From an uncultured Actinomyces sp. (GTDB lineage: Bacteria > Actinomycetota > Actinomycetes > Actinomycetales > Actinomycetaceae), in contig CABKMZ010000002.1 of the NCBI GenBank assembly GCA_902373545.1, positions 1 through 64,000 on the forward strand: DNA of 64,000 bases. The letters run 5' to 3'. The number at the start of each line of letters is the position of its first letter. Positions within the stretch are counted from its first letter, which is position 1. The translations under genes were made by a program, and so were the position numbers. Below are positions 1 through 5,895 of this stretch, piece after piece. The notes under the pieces were generated by a model. It was given only the letters and a program-made list of their open reading frames with translations. It was not told the origin of the DNA and did not search any database.

Positions 1-45
1 GGGCGGGCGGGGAGGTGAAACAGTGGCGCGTTAAACACGGTGGCA

Positions 46-108
46 CGAGGCCGGGTCCCGGTTTGGTGCGCACCGCGCGGGTGTGGCCGGGACCCGACCA
101 CGGCCTCG
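46..108. terminator. Large imperfect inverted repeat, terminator-like
   Basis: CGAGGCC at 46-52 pairs with GGCCTCG at 102-108, and GTCCCGG at 55-61 pairs with CCGGGAC at 87-93, giving a long interrupted stem just past the 3' end of the EcsC-family gene. There is no T-run, so transcription termination is inferred from position only. Both outer arms carry the GAGGCC/GGCCTC core that recurs at gene boundaries in this window. Bases 1-45 show nothing recognisable. Confidence 0.45.
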
Positions 109-119
109 TCAATGAGCGA

Positions 120-1112
120 TCACTTGCGTCGGTTGAGGCGTCCCTTGACGCCGCCGGCGACGGCACTGGCTCCGCCGGCGATACCCGAGGCCGCGCTTTT
201 AGCGCCGAGCATCACGACCTTCGCCTTGCCTTTCATGGTTTCCTGAACGTCCTCCGTCACAACCTGTTTGCTCTGCGCCGAGCCTGCGACGGTGAGGTGC
301 TGCGCCCAGGCCTCGGCATCGAAGCCGGCAGGGGGAATCTGCCGCAGGTGACCCTTGAGGCGAGACGACTGCGTCTGCAACGCCGTGAAGGTCAGGCCAC
401 TCGACACAAATCCGCCGATGATGGGGAGCACCTTGGAGACACCTTTGGAGAACGTGTTCTTCGTGATGTTGATACCGATGACGCGCAGCGAGTACTTGAC
501 GACCGGGTACCACGTGATACTCATGAGAGCCCGCTTGGTCACGTGCTTCTGGTAGGCAGTCTTGGCGGCGATTCGCGCGAAAGCCGTCAGCGACTGCGCG
601 GCGCCGCCAACCCCCAGCATGACGCCGAAAAATACCGCGAGCACGCCGATTGTCTCGTCCTCCCCCGCGTCGACCTCCGCGAGGAGGTCGCGCCAGCCGT
701 ATAGGTAGGCGAGTTTTTGCATGATCCGCAGCGCGTGCACGTAGTACTGAGTCAGGTCCGCCGGGATCGTGCCGAGCATCGCGAAGCCGCCGGGGATGCC
801 CGCCGCGAAGGACAAGGCGGCAGACTTGTTTGTCTCGTAGGAGATAGCTTGGTCCGCGAGGAAATCGAGGACTCCCAGAGGGACGCCCGCGGCCGCGGGG
901 CTCGATGCGAGGGCGCGATCGATCACGTCGTGAGTTGCCTTGACTTTGTCGAGCGCCTCGCGCAGGTACCTGTCACGGTCGATGCGCACTCCCGGAATCC
1001 GAACAGCCTTCGTGAGGAATTCGATCGCGCGCTGCTCCGCCTCGGAGGCCTGTTCGTTCGTGTATCCGCGCAGCTCGGCGTCCACAGCGACGTCGTTCAT
1101 CTTGTCGGGCAT
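120..1112 (-). CDS. EcsC family protein
   Basis: 330 residues from the ATG at 1112, which follows GTGGAGGACCATA (GGAGG at the right distance); an ATG 18 codons upstream lacks such a site. The protein shows EcsC-family features: a helical N-terminal region, a central segment reading AGIPGGFAMLGTIPADLTQY followed by LRIMQKLAYLYGW, a hydrophobic glycine-rich stretch (FFGVMLGVGGA), WYPVVK, and SKVLPIIGGFVSSGLTF near the C-terminus, then a basic tail. The biochemical role of actinobacterial EcsC-like proteins is not established; the hydrophobic helices suggest membrane association. It is divergent from the permease gene to the right and appears monocistronic. Confidence 0.8.
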   Translation of the reverse strand: MPDKMNDVAVDAELRGYTNEQASEAEQRAIEFLTKAVRIPGVRIDRDRYLREALDKVKATHDVIDRALASSPAAAGVPLGVLDFLADQAISYETNKSAALSFAAGIPGGFAMLGTIPADLTQYYVHALRIMQKLAYLYGWRDLLAEVDAGEDETIGVLAVFFGVMLGVGGAAQSLTAFARIAAKTAYQKHVTKRALMSITWYPVVKYSLRVIGINITKNTFSKGVSKVLPIIGGFVSSGLTFTALQTQSSRLKGHLRQIPPAGFDAEAWAQHLTVAGSAQSKQVVTEDVQETMKGKAKVVMLGAKSAASGIAGGASAVAGGVKGRLNRRK

Positions 1113-1202
1113 TATGGTCCTCCACGTCTCGGCACGCGCTGACTGCTCATGTCTTGTTGCAATCACTCTAGCGTGAATGGGCCGCTTCCTCCGTGCACGC
1201 CT

Positions 1203-1253
1203 GACGAGGCCGGGGCTGATTTCCGCCGTGACGCGCGCCCGGCCCCGGCCTCG
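1203..1253. repeat. Inverted pair of the GACGAGGCCGGGGC boundary motif
   Basis: GACGAGGCCGGGGC at 1203-1216 and its inverse GCCCCGGCCTCG at 1242-1253 face each other across about 25 bases between the divergent EcsC and EamA genes. The same 14-mer or its core recurs in many other gene boundaries of the window (see findings). Its role is unknown; the pair could fold as a hairpin. Confidence 0.6.
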
Positions 1254-1278
1254 GAAAACGAGGCTCTACAGTTGGTGT

Positions 1279-2151
1279 GTGTGGATCATCGCCGCGTGTT
1301 TGTCTGCCCTGTTCGCCGGGCTCACGTCGATCCTCGCGAAGGCGGGGGTCGCGACGACGAGTTCATCGGTTGCAACGGCGCTGCGCACGGTTGTCGTGGC
1401 CGCGGGGGCGTGGGGCATGGCTGCTCTGGTCGGATCGGCGTCGTCCCTGGGCGCTATCGACGCACGCTCGCTGCTGTTCTTAGTCCTGTCGGGCTTGGCA
1501 ACCGGGGCCTCGTGGCTGTGTTACTTCGCGGCGCTGTCTCGAGGGGACGTATCCCGCGTGGCGCCGATCGACAAGCTGTCGACGGTCCTCGCGATCGTCC
1601 TGGCGCTGGTCCTGCTGGGCGAGCCGGTGAGCGCGTGGGGGGCGGCCGGGATCGTGGCGATCACGGCGGGAACGCTCCTCATGGTCGAGCCTTCCGACCT
1701 GTCGAGCCTGCCTCGTGCGCTGCGCGAGGGCGGCAGCTGGCTGGTGTACGCGCTCGCGTCCGCTCTGTTCGCGGCACTGACGTCGATCCTGGGGAAGGTC
1801 GGCATTTCGAGTGTGGACCCGACGCTGGGGACAGCCGTGCGCACGGTCGTTGTGCTGGCCATGGCGTGGGTGATCGTGACCGTGCAAGGCAGGCTTGGGG
1901 ACGTGCGGGATATCCCCGCGCGTGAACTGGCCTTCATTGTCGCGTCGGGGGCGGCGACCTGCGCGTCGTGGCTGGCGTACTATCACGCGCTCAAGGACGG
2001 ACCCGCCTCCGTTGTCGTACCCATCGACAAGCTGTCGATCCTGGTGACCGTCGCCTTCTCGGCGGCCGTGTTTCACGAGCGTTTCACGCATCGTTACCTG
2101 GCGGGCTTGGCGTTCCTGTGCGTGGGCACGGGAGCCATGGTGGTGGCGTAG
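1279..2151 (+). CDS. EamA/DMT-family transporter
   Basis: 290 residues, about ten transmembrane helices in two homologous EamA halves. The repeat is visible: ASWLCYFAAL...PIDKLSTVL in the first half and ASWLAYYHAL...PIDKLSILV in the second. Members of the drug/metabolite transporter superfamily export small metabolites; the substrate cannot be read from sequence. I chose the GTG at 1279 because the membrane protein begins there. TACAGT at 1267-1272 would place the transcript start on that GTG, so it is probably leaderless. The frame is open further upstream, but that part is low-complexity and contains the boundary repeat, so it is unlikely to be coding. Confidence 0.85.
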   Translation: MWIIAACLSALFAGLTSILAKAGVATTSSSVATALRTVVVAAGAWGMAALVGSASSLGAIDARSLLFLVLSGLATGASWLCYFAALSRGDVSRVAPIDKLSTVLAIVLALVLLGEPVSAWGAAGIVAITAGTLLMVEPSDLSSLPRALREGGSWLVYALASALFAALTSILGKVGISSVDPTLGTAVRTVVVLAMAWVIVTVQGRLGDVRDIPARELAFIVASGAATCASWLAYYHALKDGPASVVVPIDKLSILVTVAFSAAVFHERFTHRYLAGLAFLCVGTGAMVVA

Positions 2152-2223
2152 GGCCACGACCATGTTTCACGCGCGTTTCACGTCGACGTGGGGGCCGTTT
2201 CCACGGACACGTGCCGCCTGAGC

Positions 2224-2254
2224 TTGACATGCGCAGATGGCGGGGTGATATCAT
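2224..2254 (+). promoter_or_regulatory. Predicted promoter of the small RNA before the abi remnant
   Basis: TTGACA at 2224-2229 and TATCAT at 2249-2254, separated by 19 bases (or ATATCA with 18). This is one of the closest matches to a vegetative promoter in the window. It would start a transcript near 2261 that ends at the T-run following the hairpin at 2297-2331. Confidence 0.55.
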
Positions 2255-2260
2255 CGATGT

Positions 2261-2336
2261 ACAACGTAGGCTTAGCCTGGTTCGCCGGGCCGGGTCGGGA
2301 GGGGATCGACCATATTGGTCGCATTCCCTCCTTTTT
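2261..2336 (+). ncRNA. Candidate small RNA upstream of an AbiF-type gene
   Basis: A strong promoter at 2224-2254 is followed about 40 bases later by a hairpin (arms 2297-2312 and 2316-2331, GGGAGGGGATCGACCA against TGGTCGCATTCCCTCC) and TTTTTATT. The predicted transcript is about 75 nt and ends before the abi reading frame at 2368. AbiF/Abi_2-type toxins are known to be preceded by a structured antitoxin-like RNA, and this layout fits. The fold and function are inferred; it could also be a simple attenuator. Confidence 0.45.
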
Positions 2337-2367
2337 ATTACTGCGCAACTTCGAAGGTGATGAACGC

Positions 2368-2511
2368 ATGCGCCATTACGGATTAGATGAGCAGATAAAC
2401 CATCTCCGAGAATCCGGTATCACATTCAGCATCATGTCGGAGGATGATGCACGGACGTTCCTTCGAGAGAACACGTACTACTACAAGCTCAAGTCCTACA
2501 GACATAACTGA
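2368..2511 (+). pseudogene. Abi family (AbiF/AbiD-like) protein, N-terminal fragment
   Basis: The 47-residue open frame begins at the ATG at 2368. LDEQINHLRESGITF, an aspartate-rich turn and FLRENTYYYKLKSY match the N-terminus of Abi_2 (PF07751) proteins, where Q..L..rG, then YYrL..Y is the family signature. Complete proteins are around 300 residues, so about 85 percent is missing. The frame stops exactly where the IS3-like terminal inverted repeat begins (2510), so an insertion or an IS-mediated deletion removed the rest. G+C is lower than in the neighbours, which fits horizontal acquisition. Presumed non-functional. Confidence 0.7.
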
Positions 2512-2790
2512 CTCTTCATAATTGGGGGTGTAGTTGGGGTCTAAATCCTCCCGTTTCGAGGAGTGCTCGTGGAGGGGTCTGGGTTTTTCGGACCGTTTGT
2601 TGTGAGAGGGTTGTTCTGAGTAGTCCCGGCTGCTTGTGGCCGGGCAGAATGGATGACCATGAGGAAGTTCTCGAAGCACACGCCTGAGCAGATTGTCGTG
2701 AAGCTGGAGAAGGCCGAGGCGCTGCGAGGTGAGGGCATGAGTGCGGCCCAACCCCGCCAACAACACCTACACCCTCAATTATGAAGAGCC
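2510..2790 (+). mobile_element. Internally deleted IS3-family remnant
   Basis: CTCTTCATAATTGGGGGT at 2512-2529 is the inverse, with one mismatch, of ACCCTCAATTATGAAGAG at 2771-2788, defining terminal inverted repeats of an element only about 280 bp long. Inside, from the ATG at 2653, the translation MTMRKFSKHTPEQIVVKLEK is the start of an IS3-type OrfA transposase (helix-turn-helix region). It runs only to about 2748 before joining the right terminus. OrfB and most of OrfA are gone, so it cannot move by itself but could respond to a related transposase. It truncates the abi gene on the left and an envelope gene on the right. Confidence 0.75.
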
Positions 2791-2860
2791 TGTTTATTAG
2801 CAACAGTGCTGTCGCTAGAATAGTGGCAACTACCAGTGTCGAACGGATCTTATTTGCCAT
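2791..2860 (-). pseudogene. 5' remnant of a second secreted PKD-like protein gene
   Basis: Starting at the ATG at 2860 (preceded by GGAGATATTCGCA), the sequence MANKIRSTLVVATILATALL is a signal-peptide-like start lined up with the intact gene at 3796-4770, whose start has GGAGATATTCCCC and MKMANRQL. The reading frame runs into the IS remnant after about 23 codons. It overlaps the end of the gene at 2850-3722 by 11 bases, just as the intact copy overlaps the gene at 4754-5629. So this is the truncated half of a tandem gene-pair duplication. Confidence 0.7.
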
Positions 2861-3722
2861 TGCGAATATCTCCGTCTGTGACAGTCCAGCTCCCATTTTT
2901 CCAGGTCATGAACAATACAACGGTGGACTCATATTCGTTCTCTTTAGTAGTTATCTTCTGGTTGACGCATGTCACCCCATTGATTGTTTTGACCTTGAAT
3001 TGAACGCCGATAGTGCTGGGTTGAGCTCCCCACCGCTCCTCTGATACGGGCTCGACTTTGATGATCCGTGTAACGTTTGAAGTCATACCGTATGTCCAAC
3101 CGTTCGCGTAGGAATTCTCAATGGTATCGATATACGTCTGACGGAAACCATCGCCAGGTTCTGTGATATCTGCGAATGGTTGTGTATCTCCTGTATTCCA
3201 GGCATATATGAGAAGAGAGAATGCATGCTCGGCGGCGAGTTCTGCGCCGCGTTCGGTGTCTTCTTTGGCTTCTTCGGGTAGTTCTGGTTGGGTGTAGGTC
3301 GAGGCCGCATGCTCAGCTGGGCGCACCAACACGCCGTCGGGGCCGATTTCGTAGCCGCCCGACATGGCAGGTTCGCTCGATGCGGACGGCGAAGGCCGAG
3401 CAGCGGGGGTAGTCGTCGCCGCAACGGTGGGCTTTTCACCCCAGGCGTGCCACCAGCCGTAAGCAACACCGTTGATGTAGAGCGAGTAGGAACCACCAAT
3501 GAACAAGAACACGATCGCCACGCGGATCCCCCAGTCCACGGCATCGGCGTCCATCCACGCCCGAAACCGGGCCTTGGCTCCCTTGGGCCGGGTGCGCTTC
3601 ACATCAGCCCGATAATCACTCCACCGCTCCCACAGCGTGTACCTGCGTGGGGCGGACTCGCGGCGGAACTGCTCCTCGTCCTCCTCGGTCACGGGACGTT
3701 CAGATAGGGGTGGGACCATCAT
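2850..3722 (-). CDS. Membrane-anchored DUF6318-like protein, copy 1
   Basis: 290 residues from the ATG at 3722 (AAGGAG eight bases upstream; MMVPPLSERP). Layout: an acidic then basic cytoplasmic segment of about 65 residues, one membrane span (VAIVFLFIGGSYSLYI, about 70-90), an Ala/Ser/Thr/Pro-rich linker, then an extracellular domain containing ERGAELAAEHAFSLLIYAWNTGDT, as in DUF6318-type envelope proteins of Actinobacteria. Residues 1 to about 165 are almost identical to the copy at 4754-5629, while the last ~120 have diverged. Upstream by 74 bases is the secreted partner (3796-4770); downstream is a truncated second partner. Function unknown; the DUF assignment is from motif memory. Confidence 0.65.
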   Translation of the reverse strand: MMVPPLSERPVTEEDEEQFRRESAPRRYTLWERWSDYRADVKRTRPKGAKARFRAWMDADAVDWGIRVAIVFLFIGGSYSLYINGVAYGWWHAWGEKPTVAATTTPAARPSPSASSEPAMSGGYEIGPDGVLVRPAEHAASTYTQPELPEEAKEDTERGAELAAEHAFSLLIYAWNTGDTQPFADITEPGDGFRQTYIDTIENSYANGWTYGMTSNVTRIIKVEPVSEERWGAQPSTIGVQFKVKTINGVTCVNQKITTKENEYESTVVLFMTWKNGSWTVTDGDIRNGK

Positions 3723-3795
3723 GGCGTGTGCTCCTTTGCCTTGCCTGTTTCCTGTGTCGCGTGTGCAGTGGTTACGTTCGCTCGGGCGGCTAGGG

Positions 3796-4770
3796 TTAGT
3801 GGCCTTGTTTTTCTTCCCAGGTGTCGGTGTTGTTGATGACCAGGTGGGACAGGGGGAACTTGCCGGTGGTCTCGGTGGTGGTGACCAGGCCGTTGATGGT
3901 CTGGGTCTCCCCGGTGAAGGGATTGGTGGCTGTTCCACTCCACGTCGTGGTCAGCGTGATCTCGCGATCCTCATGCGGGTAGGGGCCATCCAACATGGAA
4001 CGCCACCCCTGCGGGGGCGTGTAGTAGTGGCGGATCAACCTCGGGTCGGTGTTGAGATCCATGCCCTCTTGCCACACCGAACCCGTGGACGTGGTGACCA
4101 AGTTCGGGGTCCCATCACCCCAACTCCACTCATAACTCGTGGCCGTGAGCGTGATCGTGATGTCATGGCCCAGAAGGTTGATCACGTGGGTCTGGGTGGG
4201 ACTGGTGACCGCAACAATAGAGGGAATGAACTTATTCGTGTACGAGACGTTCAGCGGTCGCTTGTACAACCCAGCGCCGTCGGCGTGAATGATGGTGGCG
4301 GCGGCGTAGAGAATGTCCTGCGTTGTGGGCTGGCGCCCAGGATCCTCGGCTTGATCGTTGCCGCGTTGCGGTGCTGGAGGAAGAGGACACGCATCGTCAT
4401 AGTTCGTGCTAGAGGCAGCACTGCCTTTAGGTCCCGTTCCTGGAGCTGCTGCCTTGCAACGAGCCCACTCCGCGTACGCCAACGCACGAGGATCAGGCGC
4501 AGAACCAGCCGTCTCCAGAGCCCTCTGAGCATCCACAGTCGAGGAACTATCGTTCTCCTGTTGGCCAGACGACTGTTCATTCTTATTGAGCCAAGTAGTG
4601 ACACCGACGCCACCCGGGACAGAAGAAGCGCACAATCCAGCTTGAATGCCAGGATTAAGATCACAAGGACTTGGTGTGTTGTCGGCGAATGCTGTAGAAA
4701 CATTGAAAAGCAGAAGTAATACGCCGAAGATGCCTCCGCATGCGCATAGTTGTCTATTTGCCATTTTCAT
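3796..4770 (-). CDS. Secreted protein with PKD-like domain
   Basis: 324 residues. Start chosen at the ATG at 4770 (MKMANRQL) because GGAG lies nine bases upstream and the equivalent start is kept in the truncated copy at 2860. A signal peptide (GVLLLLFNVSTAFA) is followed by an acidic, Ser/Gln-rich low-complexity region with paired cysteines (CDLNPGIQAGLC). The C-terminal domain contains SYEWSWGDGTPN and later REITLTTTW, the pattern of a PKD/Ig-like fold. There is no LPXTG motif. The first 17 bases overlap the end of the membrane-anchored gene at 4754-5629, so the two are translated together and probably act at the same place in the envelope. Function unknown. Confidence 0.65.
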   Translation of the reverse strand: MKMANRQLCACGGIFGVLLLLFNVSTAFADNTPSPCDLNPGIQAGLCASSVPGGVGVTTWLNKNEQSSGQQENDSSSTVDAQRALETAGSAPDPRALAYAEWARCKAAAPGTGPKGSAASSTNYDDACPLPPAPQRGNDQAEDPGRQPTTQDILYAAATIIHADGAGLYKRPLNVSYTNKFIPSIVAVTSPTQTHVINLLGHDITITLTATSYEWSWGDGTPNLVTTSTGSVWQEGMDLNTDPRLIRHYYTPPQGWRSMLDGPYPHEDREITLTTTWSGTATNPFTGETQTINGLVTTTETTGKFPLSHLVINNTDTWEEKQGH

Positions 4771-5629
4771 GGGGAATATCTCCATCCGTTACAAGCCAGC
4801 GTTCGTTCTGCCACGTCATGTAGAGTGCGAAGCTGACAGTATATTCATTATCGCTAATAACTATTCTTTGTCCTTTGCACGAAACACCGTTGATGATTGT
4901 GACGTGGAAAAGTGTTCCAATAGTGTTAGGCTGTGCCCCTAACTCTTCTGTAACAGGTTCGACTTTCACTATTTTTGTTACTTTTGATTCATTTCCATAC
5001 GCCCAGCCGCTGGAATAGAGTCCATTGATCGCCTCGATTTGTCCATCCGCGAATGGGACCCCCTCAGCGGACAAGCTGGATAAGGATTGTGTGTCTCCGG
5101 TATTCCATGCGTAGGAAAGAGTTGCAATATAGTGTTCCGCTGCTGCTTCTGCTCCGCGTTCGGTGTTTTCTTTGGCTTCGTCGGGTAGTTCTGGTTTGGT
5201 GTAGGTCGAGGCGGCGTGCTCGGCAGGACGCACGAGAACTCCGTCGGGTCCGATTTCGTAGCCGCCTGACATGGCAGGTTCGCTCGATGCGGACGGCGAA
5301 GGCCGAGCAGCGGGGGTAGTCGTCGCCGCAACGGTGGGCTTTTCACCCCAGGCGTGCCACCAGCCGTAAGCAACACCGTTGATGTACAGGGAGTAGGATC
5401 CGCCAATGAACAAGAACACGACGGCGACGCGGATCCCCCAGTCCACGGCGTCGGCGTCCATCCACGCCCGAAAACGAGCCTTGGCTCCCTTGGGCCGGTT
5501 GCGCTTCACATCAGCCCGATAATCAGCCCATCTCTCGCGCAGCGTGTACCTGCGTGGGGCGGACTCGCGGCGGAACTGCTCCTCGTCCTCCTCGGTCACG
5601 GGACGTTCAGATAGGGGTGGGACCATCAT
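4754..5629 (-). CDS. Membrane-anchored DUF6318-like protein, copy 2
   Basis: 291 residues from the first of two tandem ATG codons at 5629, ten bases after AGGAGAGG. It has the same plan as the gene at 2850-3722: MMVPPLSERPVTEEDEEQFR, a basic region, one membrane span (VAVVFLFIGGSYSLYI), a Pro/Ser linker, then a conserved GYEIGPDGVLVRPAEHAAST block and a variable C-terminal domain (SWAYG-type turn, then WLVTDGD near the end). The variable part shares only scattered motifs with copy 1 (AYAWNTGDTQ-like, IINGVSC, DNEYTVS). First gene of the duplicated pair; the 266 bases upstream hold its promoter region and nothing else I can name. Confidence 0.65.
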   Translation of the reverse strand: MMVPPLSERPVTEEDEEQFRRESAPRRYTLRERWADYRADVKRNRPKGAKARFRAWMDADAVDWGIRVAVVFLFIGGSYSLYINGVAYGWWHAWGEKPTVAATTTPAARPSPSASSEPAMSGGYEIGPDGVLVRPAEHAASTYTKPELPDEAKENTERGAEAAAEHYIATLSYAWNTGDTQSLSSLSAEGVPFADGQIEAINGLYSSGWAYGNESKVTKIVKVEPVTEELGAQPNTIGTLFHVTIINGVSCKGQRIVISDNEYTVSFALYMTWQNERWLVTDGDIPHENGK

Positions 5630-5895
5630 GATGCATACACCTCTCCTGTGAGGTCTCCTCCTGGGCGCTTCCGACGCTGGAAGCACTTCCTATTCCCGTC
5701 AGATTACGCGCAGAACCGACACGAAACACCAAGAATATGCAGTAAGCACCACGGCACGTTCTCCCACTCAACCCGCACAAACGTGCACCAGGCAGACCAA
5801 CCCCGCCCCGACCTCGTCAAACAACAAACGCACACGCACTGGCGACCAACGGACCCACCGTCAAGGCCGACCACCAAACGGACACAAGCCCCCGC

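Noticed and set aside
4251-4703. 150-codon open frame overlapping the secreted PKD-like gene
   Set aside because: Same strand but another frame, no ribosome-binding site, and the overlapping frame has a signal peptide and domain.
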